Assembly: GCA_034717495.1 (NCBI GenBank) | Contig: JAYELL010000068.1 | Coordinates: 7,596-71,595 of the forward strand | Source of the DNA: Chloroflexota bacterium | GTDB lineage: Bacteria > Chloroflexota > Anaerolineae > JAAEKA01 | Reading direction: 5' to 3' | DNA length: 64,000 bases | Shown here: piece by piece, positions 52,846 through 62,640 of the stretch | Layout of the letters: every line of letters begins with the position of its first letter | How positions within the stretch are numbered: the stretch's first letter is position 1 | The notes under the pieces: model-generated | Told to the model about the DNA's origin: nothing | The model's input: only the letters and a program-made list of their open reading frames with translations | The model's database searches: none | Program-made: the position numbers and the translations under genes

Positions 52846-53856
52846 ATGAACGAGCTCGGTTCATGGCTTCGCGAGACCCGTGAAGCTCAGAATTTCTCTC
52901 TCGCCGAGGTAGAGGATCGCACTCGTATCCGGCAAAAGTTCCTGGCGGCCATGGAAGCCGAGGAGTGGAGTCTGCTCCCTGGCGACGTCACGACCCGGGG
53001 GTTTTTGCGAAAATATGCCGCATTCCTGGGCATGGATCCCGACGAGGTTATCGAGCTTTACCAGCAACGAGGGTTGCCGCCTGACGAGGTTGCAGTCCTC
53101 TCCGAGCCCCTCGAGGAACGTCCATTAGACTATCGCCCCATCGAGATGGAACTGGCCGAACAGGACAGAGAACCTCTGCCGTGGCGCTGGATCGGATTGG
53201 CAGCCCTGGCAGCACTCATGGCAATCGGGGCCCTCTACGTTCTGACCTTCCAGCGGAACTGGATACCAAACGTAGCTGCCACGTTGCCCGATGGTTCCTC
53301 TGGTACCGGGATTGTGATCACGGAGGAAGAGACAGCCGAAGCTACGGCGACGCGTATCGTACTCCGGGTTACGGCGACGCCTACCGACACACCGACTGAC
53401 GCACCCAAGACAACGCCAACGGACGTACCCAAGGCGACGCCGGCGCCGGAGACAGGCAACGCAGTCACCACGGGCAACAATCCGACGGCAGAGCCTGAAG
53501 AAACCGTTGCCGGGGAAACACCGACGCCCCCTGGTGAGGCGATCGAATTGTCTGGAGATGGCCTGACCCTGGCGGTTGAGGCAACGCAGCGCTCCTGGAT
53601 ACGGGTAATTACAGACGGCACGATTCGCTATGAAGGCATCCTGGAAAAGGGTGACCAGAACTCGTGGCAAGGACAGGAGACTATTGTCCTGCGGACCGGA
53701 AACGCTGCAGGCTTAATGGCGACCCTGAATGAACGACTATTGGACCGGTTGGGCGGTCGCGGCGAAGTTGTACAGATGCAATGGAGTATCGACGGCAAAC
53801 AAATCGCCGAAACAACGCCGACTCCGACCGCCACGCAGCCTGCTGAGACAGGTTAG
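52846..53856 (+). CDS. RodZ-like membrane protein with helix-turn-helix
   Basis: 336 residues from ATG 52846 behind a GGAGG site; a GTG at 52813 would add 11. Residues 1-75 form an HTH_25-like domain (GSWLRETREAQNFSLAEVEDRTRIRQ, TRGFLRKYAAFLGMD). A membrane segment (WIGLAALAALMAIGALYVLTF) lies near residue 115, followed by a Thr/Pro-rich linker with TPTDTPTDAPKTTP. The C-terminal domain is DUF4115 (TQRSWIRVITDGTIRYEGIL), as in RodZ. It is probably a scaffold for cell shape or envelope organisation, inferred from the family. Confidence 0.88.
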   Translation: MNELGSWLRETREAQNFSLAEVEDRTRIRQKFLAAMEAEEWSLLPGDVTTRGFLRKYAAFLGMDPDEVIELYQQRGLPPDEVAVLSEPLEERPLDYRPIEMELAEQDREPLPWRWIGLAALAALMAIGALYVLTFQRNWIPNVAATLPDGSSGTGIVITEEETAEATATRIVLRVTATPTDTPTDAPKTTPTDVPKATPAPETGNAVTTGNNPTAEPEETVAGETPTPPGEAIELSGDGLTLAVEATQRSWIRVITDGTIRYEGILEKGDQNSWQGQETIVLRTGNAAGLMATLNERLLDRLGGRGEVVQMQWSIDGKQIAETTPTPTATQPAETG

Positions 53857-53993
53857 CCCGGCAATTAGGAAACCTCGCCGGGAGCTTGACGGGCTGCGCC
53901 AATGTGGCTGAGCAGCCGCTCGTCTGCTAATGGCTATCATGGCGCGGAGAGGTGCTATCCAAAAGCCCTTTCCGCCCATTTTTTTTGTGATCC

Positions 53994-55454
53994 ATGACAA
54001 AAAAGAGTAAACCGAAACCGCAATCGACCTATTATCTTTTGACCCTGGGCTGTCCCAAGAACACGGTTGACAGTGAGGCAATGGCCATGCTGCTGCAGCG
54101 CGATGGCTACGACGCCACTGCTGATCCATCAGCCGCAGATGTTTTGATCGTCAACACCTGCGGCTTCCTGGAGATAGCCAAAGAGGAGTCCATTGCGACT
54201 CTTCAGGAACTCGCCAACGGCAAGAGTCGCCGGCAGAAATTGATCGCCGCCGGTTGTCTGGCCCAACGCAACGGCGAGGAGATCGTGGCCCGGGTGCCCG
54301 AGGTTGACGCACTGTTGGGCACCCGTCGCTGGATGGAAATCGTGCCGCTGGCGGAAATACTGCGCCGTGAGCGCCACGGCCAGCGTTACGCGCTGTTGGG
54401 TGACCCCGAGCAGAAGCCCGATGGGTCTGTCCTTCGCCCCTCAGTGCCCACAGGCAGTGCCTATCTCAAGATCAGCGACGGGTGCAACGCGCCCTGCGCG
54501 TTCTGTTCCATTCCTTCCATCAAGGGAAAGCTACGCAGCCGGCCCTTGCCTGCCATCATCGACGAAGCCGCAGCGCTGGTGGCCGGTGGCGCTCAAGAAC
54601 TGGTCGTCGTTGCCCAGGACAGCACCGATTACGGCCGCGATTTCGGTGAGCCAGACTCGATCCCCCGACTTCTCTCAGCCATCTGCCACCGCCTGCCGGA
54701 GTTGCGGTGGCTGCGGCTGATGTACGCTTATCCGGGCCACGTCAGTGATCGCCTCATCGAGGTTATGGCTTCTGAGGAACAGATTGTCCACTATCTCGAT
54801 ATCCCACTCCAGCATGGACATCCCGACACATTGCGTCGCATGCACCGGCCCAGCAACATCCAGTGGGTGTACAATACGGTTGAACAGTTGCGGACTGCCA
54901 TGCCTGATATCGCGCTGAGAAGCACCTTCATCGTCGGTTTCCCCGGCGAAACAGAACAGGAATTTGCCGGGCTGCTTGATTTCATCCAAGCCATTCAGTT
55001 TGACAAGGTTGGAGCCTTTCCCTTCAGCACAGAACCGGGCACGCCCGCGGCCGATCACCCCAATCAGATAGCTGAATCGGTCAAAGAAGATCGCTGGAAT
55101 CAAATCATGGCGCTGCAACAATCGATTTCCCTGGCACGGAACCAGGCACAGATCGGCAGAACGCTGGACCTGCTTGTTGAGGGGCTGGGAGAGATTGACG
55201 CTGTCAATGGCGAAGGCAGTGACGGCCTGATGCTGAGCAACGGCGCGATCGTCAACCTCGCTCGCTCCTATCGGGAGGCACCTGAGGTCGATGGGCTGGT
55301 GTTGGTTCCGGGAGAGGCGCTGCCACCGGGCCAGATGTTAACCGCTCGTATTGAAGGAGCCATGGCTTACGATCTGATCGCCGAACCTGTGCTGGACGCG
55401 CAAGCAGCCAGTGTATCGTTCACACCGGCTGCTGATCTGACGCTGTTTCAATAG
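53994..55454 (+). CDS. rimO: Ribosomal protein S12 methylthiotransferase RimO
   Basis: 486 residues. The UPF0004 domain has LTLGCPKNTVDSE, IVNTCGFLEIAKEES and AAGCLAQR, each with a cluster cysteine. The radical SAM motif is DGCNAPCAFCSIPSIKG near residue 165, and the C-terminus ends in a TRAM domain (from about residue 380). The pattern GCPKN distinguishes RimO from MiaB. It methylthiolates an aspartate of ribosomal protein S12. The start is the ATG at 53994, after a T-rich stretch with no strong ribosome site. Confidence 0.95.
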   Translation: MTKKSKPKPQSTYYLLTLGCPKNTVDSEAMAMLLQRDGYDATADPSAADVLIVNTCGFLEIAKEESIATLQELANGKSRRQKLIAAGCLAQRNGEEIVARVPEVDALLGTRRWMEIVPLAEILRRERHGQRYALLGDPEQKPDGSVLRPSVPTGSAYLKISDGCNAPCAFCSIPSIKGKLRSRPLPAIIDEAAALVAGGAQELVVVAQDSTDYGRDFGEPDSIPRLLSAICHRLPELRWLRLMYAYPGHVSDRLIEVMASEEQIVHYLDIPLQHGHPDTLRRMHRPSNIQWVYNTVEQLRTAMPDIALRSTFIVGFPGETEQEFAGLLDFIQAIQFDKVGAFPFSTEPGTPAADHPNQIAESVKEDRWNQIMALQQSISLARNQAQIGRTLDLLVEGLGEIDAVNGEGSDGLMLSNGAIVNLARSYREAPEVDGLVLVPGEALPPGQMLTARIEGAMAYDLIAEPVLDAQAASVSFTPAADLTLFQ

Positions 55455-55485
55455 GTCTGGCGGTTGTATGAAGCTCTTCCTCCCG

Positions 55486-56343
55486 CTAGCCACCGATCAG
55501 CCGGGACCAGAAACTACGTTTCTCTCCAGGCTGCTGGTAGGGTGATTGCTGGCCATACCCGGTCGATTGCTCATAGGGCGACGACTGGGACGGCGGAGTC
55601 TGAGGGGACTGTACCGCCGTCGGAGCTTGACGGGCCATCAAATTGGCAACGGCATCTTCCAGGACCCTGACGCGGGTTTCCATACGTTCCCGATAATCTG
55701 CGTGGTGCCGGCGAACTTCCGCCAGGTCACGCTCCAGGCTTAACATGCGCTCCCGCACACTGGTATTCTCGTCCTTAAGATTCAGATTATCCTGAATCAT
55801 CACACCCAACATGTCCCGGCTGGCCAGCTGGCTATTCAAAATGATCTGCTGCGTATCATGAATCGATGAGACCGCATCGCGCAGGAATTGGGCTGCCGGC
55901 ACCATGGGCTCACTGGGCAACAGGGGACCGCCATCGTCATCTGATGTTATCGCCGGCCCTTCGCCGTTCGCCGATGGCGCCTCCGATACCGACGGTGTGG
56001 ACTCTTCGTCCAGCTCATCCGGCTCTGTTTCGACAGAATCGAACCCGGCTTCCGCTGGAGACACCGGGCCCTCAGCCAGGCGCTCAGCCACCTGCTCGTA
56101 GGTCCAGCCCTGGTTCAGATAGGCCTTGACCTGGCGTAGAATCGCGACATCTTCGCCGGTGTAACGACGATGGCTGCGCTCATCCTGGCCAGCATTGCCC
56201 AGGTGAAGATAGTCTTCAAAACGCCGTGACCAGCGACGAAGGGTGGCCGCGCTGACGCCAAGCATTCCCGCAACCTGGGAAGGGCGATAGAGCTCGGTCG
56301 GTGAAGGCCCAGATTCAGTGGTGTTGGCAGCAGGCATAGGCAA
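55486..56343 (-). CDS. MerR-family regulator with coiled-coil tail
   Basis: 285 residues. The HTH (YRPSQVAGMLGVSAATLRRWSRRFEDYL, about residues 19-46) is of the MerR/BldC-like type and is followed by RSHRRYTGEDVAILRQVKAYL. No metal-binding cysteines are present. The middle is acidic and Pro-rich; a coiled coil covers about residues 180-250 (NLKDENTSVRERMLSLERDLAEVRRHHA). The C-terminus is Gln/Pro/Ser-rich. It lies two bases from the DUF1232 gene, so the two are probably co-transcribed. The tail may mediate oligomerisation; target genes are unknown. Confidence 0.85.
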   Translation of the reverse strand: MPMPAANTTESGPSPTELYRPSQVAGMLGVSAATLRRWSRRFEDYLHLGNAGQDERSHRRYTGEDVAILRQVKAYLNQGWTYEQVAERLAEGPVSPAEAGFDSVETEPDELDEESTPSVSEAPSANGEGPAITSDDDGGPLLPSEPMVPAAQFLRDAVSSIHDTQQIILNSQLASRDMLGVMIQDNLNLKDENTSVRERMLSLERDLAEVRRHHADYRERMETRVRVLEDAVANLMARQAPTAVQSPQTPPSQSSPYEQSTGYGQQSPYQQPGEKRSFWSRLIGG

Positions 56344-56344
56344 T

Positions 56345-56728
56345 CTAATCCTCGTCTACGACACGGAAGTCGGCGTCCACGAAATCATCCTGGTTCGACC
56401 CGGCACTGCCGGTCGATCCTGTTGACTGATAACTGTCGGCGGAGGGTTCAGCACCCGCAGTTTTTTTGGAGCCCGAGCGGTATTCGTCGACAACCGCCTG
56501 CGGGGCCATGTTGATCAAGAGTCGGGTCAAAAGTATCAGTACGGCAACATCGTCGAGCTGGCCGAGCACCGGAATCACGTCGGGTACTAAATCGATCGGG
56601 AATAGAAAGTAACCGATTCCCAGAATCGGCACCAGCGCCTTTAGCATGGTCGAAACGCGTGGGTCCAGCATCAAACGCCAGCTAAGCTGGAAGCCTTCCA
56701 ACAACTCTTCGATTACATTTGTTTTCAT
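56345..56728 (-). CDS. DUF1232 small membrane protein
   Basis: About 127 residues from ATG 56728 with a GGAG site; the longer frame to 56788 lacks one. The family core is VPILGIGYFLFPIDLVPDVIPVLGQLDDVAVLILLTRLLI near residues 35-75, with one or two membrane segments. DUF1232 is widespread and uncharacterised. The tail is Ser/Gly-rich and acidic. It lies upstream of the MerR-type regulator. Confidence 0.85.
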   Translation of the reverse strand: MKTNVIEELLEGFQLSWRLMLDPRVSTMLKALVPILGIGYFLFPIDLVPDVIPVLGQLDDVAVLILLTRLLINMAPQAVVDEYRSGSKKTAGAEPSADSYQSTGSTGSAGSNQDDFVDADFRVVDED

Positions 56729-56956
56729 TAGTCTGATCTCCGTTGAGCGATGAAATATCCGCTTCTTGATAAAGCTCCCGGGACACACCGGTGACGGTTT
56801 GCCTCACCTCTCTGTCCGTTGTGAGCGATTCCATTATTGTGGCCCAGCCATGAACGGTTTTCATCGCGTGAGCGTATTATACAATCCCATGATCGATTCC
56901 GCAAACCGCTCATGGCAAACCGTAACGCATTCGATACCAGCCAGGGATCGTCACCA

Positions 56957-58510
56957 ATGTACTCTTTGAGCCAGAGCCTGAACAACCATTCCCTCTCCCT
57001 GTTGCGCGCTATCGCCGAGCTCAACGGCCTGACGCTGCGCAGCAACAAGGTCCGAACTGCCGTGGCGCAGATTGAAAAAGCCCTGCTGAACGGCGATCAC
57101 CTGGCGATCCTTCTCGCGTCGTGCCCGGTTTCGGCGATAGCTGCCCTCGCATCCCTTCAAAGTTCAGAGGGACGGTCGCCCTCTGCTCCGTTTGAGCGCG
57201 AGTTCGGAAGAATCCGAACCTTTGGCCCTGGCAGGCTCGAGCGGGAGAAACCTTATCGAGAACCACTGAGTGCTGCGGAGGAACTCTGGTACCGGGGGCT
57301 TATCCACCGCGCATTCGCGCAGGGGCCGAATGGCATGGTAGAGTTCCTTTACGTGCCCGACGACCTGCTGGCTCTGCTGCCGTCGCCACGATCGATAGAC
57401 ATGCAGTTTAACCTCGCGGCTTCCCTTGCGCCTCGGACACCTATCCCCGCCACCAATGCGCTTCTGCAGGATGCCTGCACACTTCTCTGCCTGGTCAACC
57501 AGGGCGATGTGCGCCTGACCCGGACCAATGATCCACTGGCATGGCGTGCCACTAGTCTATACGATCTAAACCGCCAGATGTTGCAGCCTCTGGACGAGCC
57601 CGCTCAGGCAATCGACCCTGAAGCTCCCGGCTCACCCCTGGCGCTCTTATTGTCCCTGGCGGCCCACCTCGATTGGCTCAAACCTGACGGTTACCGGCTC
57701 GCCTTGACTGGTCCAACCGTTGCATCCTGGCTGGAAGCGGACCGCGCTATGCAACGTCGGATCCTGATGGGCGCCTGGAACCGCGCGACAACCTGGAACG
57801 ACCTTTGTCGAGCCCCTGCTTTGTGTTGCGAGCAGACCGGCAGTTGGTCCAACGACCCGGTCGCGACACGTAACCGCCTGCGCAACCTGCTGGCGTTGCT
57901 GGACTCCTCCGAATGGTACGGTATCGATGATTTTGTCGCTGCAGTGAAAGCCCACCAGCCCGATTTTCAGCGTCCCGCCGGCAACTATGACACGTGGTAT
58001 GTTCGGCAACGGAATGCCCAGACCTTTCTGCGTGGTTTCGAGAATTGGCAGGCGGTCGAGGGAGAACTGCTTCGTTTCATCGTTTCCGGTCCTCTCCATT
58101 GGCTTGGAATCACCGATTTGGCAGCAACAGATTCCCAACCTGCACCACCAGCCTTCTTCCATTTCACTCGGGATGGCGCGAGTTGGATCGTGGATGACCG
58201 GCCACCGTCGGAGCCGGAGAGCAACGGCAGGATAACCGTAGAACCTGATTTTTCCCTGAGCGTTTCTGGTGACAGTCCTCTCAAAGATCGTTTTCAGGTA
58301 TCAAGATTCACGGTCTGGGAGGCGGCCCCCGAACGGAGTGAGCCCTCTCCTGTGTTCCGCTATCGTATCACGCAGACGGCCCTTCGCGACGCGGCAGCGC
58401 GGGGAATCACCGCCGATCGGGTCCTGTCGTTTCTCCAGAGTCGAACATCCGACGATCTGCCTGCCAACGTCGTTGCAGCCCTGAAACGCTGGCACGAGAA
58501 GGAATCGTAG
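56957..58510 (+). CDS. Protein with XPB-helicase-associated C-terminal domain
   Basis: About 517 residues from ATG 56957; an ATG at 56912 is possible. The C-terminal 90 residues match the domain that sits beside XPB-type helicases: ITVEPDFSLSV, then FRYRITQTALRDAAARGITADRVLSFL and DDLPANVVAALKRW. No helicase P-loop or DEAH motif is present. The rest is helical and unrecognised, with ELWYRGLIHRAFA near residue 110. Stand-alone proteins of this sort occur near helicase genes in Chloroflexi and actinobacteria; none is close here. A role in DNA repair is inference. Confidence 0.75.
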   Translation: MYSLSQSLNNHSLSLLRAIAELNGLTLRSNKVRTAVAQIEKALLNGDHLAILLASCPVSAIAALASLQSSEGRSPSAPFEREFGRIRTFGPGRLEREKPYREPLSAAEELWYRGLIHRAFAQGPNGMVEFLYVPDDLLALLPSPRSIDMQFNLAASLAPRTPIPATNALLQDACTLLCLVNQGDVRLTRTNDPLAWRATSLYDLNRQMLQPLDEPAQAIDPEAPGSPLALLLSLAAHLDWLKPDGYRLALTGPTVASWLEADRAMQRRILMGAWNRATTWNDLCRAPALCCEQTGSWSNDPVATRNRLRNLLALLDSSEWYGIDDFVAAVKAHQPDFQRPAGNYDTWYVRQRNAQTFLRGFENWQAVEGELLRFIVSGPLHWLGITDLAATDSQPAPPAFFHFTRDGASWIVDDRPPSEPESNGRITVEPDFSLSVSGDSPLKDRFQVSRFTVWEAAPERSEPSPVFRYRITQTALRDAAARGITADRVLSFLQSRTSDDLPANVVAALKRWHEKES

Positions 58511-58518
58511 GCTATAAT
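58489..58518 (+). promoter_or_regulatory. Promoter of the CPBP protease gene
   Basis: A perfect TATAAT at 58513-58518 with a weak CTGGCA at 58489-58494 (18-bp spacer). It lies at the end of the preceding gene and about 50 bp ahead of the protease start. Confidence 0.5.
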
Positions 58519-58576
58519 GGGCCATTGTCTCCCGGACCCTGCGTTCCCAACTCGTTCTGAAAGGGACTGACATCTT

Positions 58577-59551
58577 ATGGAAACTGGCGCAACCTTGCTG
58601 CCTTTTGTCATTCTGGCCATCATCATGGTCCTTGCCAACCTGGAGACCTACAACCAGGCATTTCGCTGGATCACATACATCGCAATCATCCTGCTAAACC
58701 TGTCTCTTCTGCTTTTCGGCCTTCTGGGCATAGCCGCACCATCGTTGTCGGTGCCGGGCATGAACGAGACGACGTTAGCCGCCTTCGTAGTATTTGCACG
58801 AGCAATGGGTATCGCCAGCGTCGTTGCGTTTTTCCCTCTGCTGAGGCCAGTCCGAAGTCTCCTTGCCCGCTTCATACCCATTGATCCCGATTCCACCGTT
58901 CACACGACGGCTCTGGTTTTCGCTGTTTACCTGTTGGGCATGGGCCTGGGACAGATCCCTTTGATGAGTGATCCAGCGGCCCTGGAAGGATTCGGTCCCA
59001 TCGGCGTCACCACAGCCTTGATTTGGGCACAAGCCGTTGGGATGATCCTGTTGACCTTCGCCGGGATTGGGACCCTTATCCGCCGCGACTGGCGCGAGAG
59101 CATGGAGCGTCTGGCAATCAAGCCCGTTGACCTCCGCCAATTGGGCATCGCAATGGGGGCAATCCTGCTGCTGCTTGCTGTCCAGTTCGCACTGAGTTAC
59201 GGCTGGCAGGCCATTGATCCCGAGGGTTTCCAGCAGATCGAGGATGCAGGCAACCTGCTTCTGGGTGATGTCAACGGCCTGTTCGGTGCGATTACCATCG
59301 GTCTGGCTGCCGCCCTGGGTGAGGAGTTGATCTTCCGAGGTGCCCTTCAACCAAAGTTTGGTCTGATCCTGACGGCTATCCTGTTCACTGTACTCCACAG
59401 CCAGTACGGCATCTCGCCCGCAACAGTGTTGATCCTGGCCATTGCACTGCTGCTCGGCGTCATGCGCACCCGCACCAACTTGACCGTCTGCATCCTGATC
59501 CACTTCGGCTACAACTTTCTGGGCGTCATGCTGAGTTCACTGGGTCCCTGA
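58577..59551 (+). CDS. CPBP-family intramembrane metalloprotease
   Basis: 324 residues with about eight membrane segments. The catalytic set of the CPBP (Abi/CAAX Rce1-like) family is complete: EELIFRG near residue 255, FTVLHSQYG, and LIHFGYNFLG near the C-terminus, giving the two Glu, the Arg, the two His and the Asn. Members cleave prenylated or membrane proteins, or protect against bacteriocins. The gene is followed after 3 bp by the exonuclease gene, so they form an operon. Confidence 0.9.
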   Translation: METGATLLPFVILAIIMVLANLETYNQAFRWITYIAIILLNLSLLLFGLLGIAAPSLSVPGMNETTLAAFVVFARAMGIASVVAFFPLLRPVRSLLARFIPIDPDSTVHTTALVFAVYLLGMGLGQIPLMSDPAALEGFGPIGVTTALIWAQAVGMILLTFAGIGTLIRRDWRESMERLAIKPVDLRQLGIAMGAILLLLAVQFALSYGWQAIDPEGFQQIEDAGNLLLGDVNGLFGAITIGLAAALGEELIFRGALQPKFGLILTAILFTVLHSQYGISPATVLILAIALLLGVMRTRTNLTVCILIHFGYNFLGVMLSSLGP

Positions 59552-59554
59552 CCT

Positions 59555-60925
59555 ATGTCCCATGAACCTGAGGGCTCCCGGCCGACAGATGATCAGGCTG
59601 GCGAGCGATTACGCCGTCTCCGCCGCCTGGGTGTTCGACGCGGCCGCCAGGGCCTGGCAACCTCCCGGCCATCCGAAAAGCCGCGGGAGAAGAACGGCGA
59701 TCCTTCAGCAGCAATCGAATCCCCCGCTATCCGTTCCTTGAAAGAACTGGCAGGAGCACAGGAGGTCTTCACTCCCCACGGGCCCTGTCTGGTAGCTGAA
59801 ACCGGCTACGATCTTGGCGAAGTGCGAGGAGGTTTACCCCTCGTCACGGCCCTGACAATAAGCGGTGCAGCGGCTGCCGGCTGCGCACGGAATCCCGCTC
59901 TGGCCGATTTCGATTTCCACCACGCAGGCTTCATCGATACTGAAACGACCGGACTTTCCGGGGGCGCCGGCACCTACATCTTCATGATAGGAATTGGCAT
60001 GTTCGAGCCTGCCACCGATCGCTATATCGTTCGCCAGGTCTTCATGAGACATCCGGGCGAGGAACCGGCCCTCTTGCACGTTACGACTTCCATCCTGGCG
60101 CGTTGCCACGGGCTGGTGAGCTTCAACGGACGCGCCTTCGATGTGCCCCTTCTCAATTCTCGCTATGCAATGCACCACCAGCCGTCGCCCCTGGAGGAAA
60201 TGCCACACCTGGACTTGCTCCCCCCATCCCGGCAACGCTGGCGTTTTCGATTGGCCTCTTGCGCTCTGGGCGCGTTGGAACAGGGAATCCTGGATTTTCA
60301 GCGCAATGACGTTGATGTGCCAGGTTGGTTGATACCATCCCTCTACCAGGAATACGCCCGCTCTGGCAATCCAACGGAGATGGTTCGGGTGTTTTACCAT
60401 AACCGGGAGGATATTGTCAGCATGGTGCCTCTGGCAGCCATGCTCTGTGCCCCGTTCGAAGGTGATGGCGATGGCATGATCGAGTCCCCGCACCATCCCG
60501 CCGATTGTGCCAGCCTGGGCCGAAGTTTCGAGGAACTGGGATGGCTGACTGCCGGTGAACGCGCTTATCGCAAAGCTCTCGACGGAGCCCTGTCACCTGA
60601 GATTCGTTCCACTGTGCTCAACCGCTTGGGATGGATGTTGAAACGCCAGGAACGCAGAGACGAGGCCGTCGCCATCTGGAACGGATGGATAACCAGCGTT
60701 CCAGGTCCCGACCCAACCCCTCACATCGAACTCGCAAAACACCATGAATGGCACGGCAACGATCTGGCAGCCGCCCGGAAATGGACGCTATGGGGACTGC
60801 ACACGGCTAAAGAGTTGCCACCCGGTTCCCAGCGCGAGCAGCTACTCTCCGATCTGCAACACAGGCTGGACCGCCTGGATCGCAAGCTATCCGGCACTCT
60901 GCCAACTGAACACAAATCATCCTGA
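59555..60925 (+). CDS. YprB-like DEDDh exonuclease with TPR tail
   Basis: 456 residues. Residues 125-300 form an RNase H-like exonuclease domain: AGFIDTETTGLSGGAGTYIF (Asp and Glu), VSFNGRAFDVPLLNSRY (Asp) and VFYHNREDIVSMV (His and Asp), completing DEDDh. The C-terminal third shows TPR-like helices (YRKALDGALSPEIRSTVLNRL, RDEAVAIWNGW). The first 40 residues are basic and disordered. YprB-like proteins are found in Firmicutes and Chloroflexi; their substrate is probably DNA or RNA ends. Confidence 0.85.
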   Translation: MSHEPEGSRPTDDQAGERLRRLRRLGVRRGRQGLATSRPSEKPREKNGDPSAAIESPAIRSLKELAGAQEVFTPHGPCLVAETGYDLGEVRGGLPLVTALTISGAAAAGCARNPALADFDFHHAGFIDTETTGLSGGAGTYIFMIGIGMFEPATDRYIVRQVFMRHPGEEPALLHVTTSILARCHGLVSFNGRAFDVPLLNSRYAMHHQPSPLEEMPHLDLLPPSRQRWRFRLASCALGALEQGILDFQRNDVDVPGWLIPSLYQEYARSGNPTEMVRVFYHNREDIVSMVPLAAMLCAPFEGDGDGMIESPHHPADCASLGRSFEELGWLTAGERAYRKALDGALSPEIRSTVLNRLGWMLKRQERRDEAVAIWNGWITSVPGPDPTPHIELAKHHEWHGNDLAAARKWTLWGLHTAKELPPGSQREQLLSDLQHRLDRLDRKLSGTLPTEHKSS

Positions 60926-61039
60926 TCGACGTTCAACGCCAACCTCATATTCTTTGCTAGCCCGTGCAAATCATGGTATATTGGCGGCGCCAAGACGCGA
61001 TGCGTCATGAACGTTATCCCAACACCAGGAGTATTCCCT

Positions 61040-61441
61040 ATGACCCTGAAATTTATGTCGGACGAGTGGGCCAAAGGCCTGATGGAAGCCGTCAATGAAA
61101 GCGAAGCCTATCGGGCAGCAGCAGCCGACTGGGAAGGTGATTTTTTTTTCACCTCCGACATGGGCGGCGCTGAAACTGCCACCATCTACATTGACCTCTG
61201 GCATGGCAAGTGCCGGGAGGCCTTCGCCGTCGACGATCAAGGCGAAAAATCGCCCGATTTCCTGGTCAGCGGCAAGGTTTCTGCCTGGGAGAAGGTAATT
61301 GGTAAACAGGTCGATCCAATTCAGGCTCTCATGACACGCCAACTCAAGTTGAAGGGCAACATGTCGAAGATCCTGCGGTCGGTCAAGGCGACTCAGGAAT
61401 TGGTCAACTGCGCCACTCAAGTACCGACCGATTTTTCGTAG
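61040..61441 (+). CDS. SCP2 sterol-carrier-type protein
   Basis: 133 residues from ATG 61040 behind an AGGAG site; the frame opens at 61007 but that start has no such site. It resembles a single SCP2/OleD-type domain: ATIYIDLWHGKCREAF, DFLVSGKVSAWEKVIGK and a C-terminal helix. SCP2 folds bind hydrophobic ligands such as fatty acids or acyl-CoA. It lies 7 bp before the alcohol dehydrogenase gene, suggesting it binds or delivers a lipid-like alcohol or aldehyde. Confidence 0.85.
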   Translation: MTLKFMSDEWAKGLMEAVNESEAYRAAAADWEGDFFFTSDMGGAETATIYIDLWHGKCREAFAVDDQGEKSPDFLVSGKVSAWEKVIGKQVDPIQALMTRQLKLKGNMSKILRSVKATQELVNCATQVPTDFS

Positions 61442-61448
61442 CAGAACC

Positions 61449-62612
61449 ATGTGGTTTTTCAACAGCCCCAAAGTCGTGTTTGGGCAAGATGCCCTTGAAC
61501 ATCTCGAGGAACTTGAGGGACAGCGGGCCTTTTTTGTGACCGATCCCAACATCGCCCGCCTTGGTTTCATCGAAAAAGTTCAACAATACCTTGCCCGTGC
61601 TAACATCGAAAGTGAGGTCTTTTCCGATGTCGAGCCAGAGCCCTCGGTAAAGACCATTCGCCGCTGCGCCCTGCAAATGTCCGATTACCAACCCGACTGG
61701 ATCATCGGGCTGGGCGGCGGATCGTGCATGGATGCCGCCAAGGCAGCCTGGCTGCTTTATGAGAGACCCGATGCCGACCTGGAAACAATCAACCCCATCG
61801 AGACCTACGGCCTGCGGCAGAAAGCGCGCCTGCTCGCCATCCCTACCACCTCGGGCACCGGTTCAGAGGCAACCTGGTTCACCATATTGACCGACCACAG
61901 CCTTGGCATGAAACTGTCCCTGGGGACCCAGGAAGTGCTGCCCGATCTGGCCATCGTCGACCCGAGCCTGGTCATGGGTTTGCCAGCCAGTATCACAGCA
62001 GACACAGGTATCGATGTCCTGGCCCACGCCATCGAGGGATATACGGCCACGATGCGCAACGACTTCAGCGATGGCCTGTGCCTGAAGGCGGCGCAACTGG
62101 TGTTTCGATACCTGCCCTGGGCTTATGCCGACGGCTCAGATGCCGAGGCAAGAGAGCGTATGCACAACGCAGCCACAATCGCGGGACTCGGTTTTGGCAA
62201 TGCCATGGCCGGGCTGGCTCACGCCATGGGGCATTCGCTGGGCGCTGTCTTCCATGTTCCGCATGGGCGCGCTGTGGGACTGTTCCTGCCCTACGTCATC
62301 GAGTTCACGGTCAGCAACGGGGAGACCCGCTATGCCGATATCGCCCGCTTTCTCGATCTGCCGGCAGCCGATGAGGCACAAGGTGCCGCGAGCCTGGTGG
62401 CCGCCATTCGCAAGCTACAGGCAGCTATCGACTTTGCCCCCACACTGAAGGAACTGGGAATCGGCCGAGCCGACTTTCAACAGGCCTTGCCCAAATTGAT
62501 TCAAAACGCTGAAGCTGACAACCAACTTTTTTTCAACGCTCGCTACGCCGACAACCAGGACCTCGAGCGACTCTTCCAATACGCCTTCGACGGCCGTCGT
62601 ATTGATTTCTAA
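61449..62612 (+). CDS. Iron-containing alcohol dehydrogenase
   Basis: 387 residues. This is a group III Fe-ADH: GLGGGSCMDAAKAAWLL near residue 90 (nucleotide binding), TTSGTGSEATWF, and the iron site with Asp in PASITADTGIDVLAHAIEGY and His in GLAHAMGHSLGAVFHVPHGRAVG. It oxidises an alcohol or reduces an aldehyde with NAD(P). It is co-transcribed with the SCP2 protein and precedes an aldehyde:ferredoxin oxidoreductase, so alcohol to aldehyde to acid oxidation is a sensible reading. Confidence 0.93.
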   Translation: MWFFNSPKVVFGQDALEHLEELEGQRAFFVTDPNIARLGFIEKVQQYLARANIESEVFSDVEPEPSVKTIRRCALQMSDYQPDWIIGLGGGSCMDAAKAAWLLYERPDADLETINPIETYGLRQKARLLAIPTTSGTGSEATWFTILTDHSLGMKLSLGTQEVLPDLAIVDPSLVMGLPASITADTGIDVLAHAIEGYTATMRNDFSDGLCLKAAQLVFRYLPWAYADGSDAEARERMHNAATIAGLGFGNAMAGLAHAMGHSLGAVFHVPHGRAVGLFLPYVIEFTVSNGETRYADIARFLDLPAADEAQGAASLVAAIRKLQAAIDFAPTLKELGIGRADFQQALPKLIQNAEADNQLFFNARYADNQDLERLFQYAFDGRRIDF

Positions 62613-62640
62613 CAGTTTCATTTTGCCATTATTCGTATCC

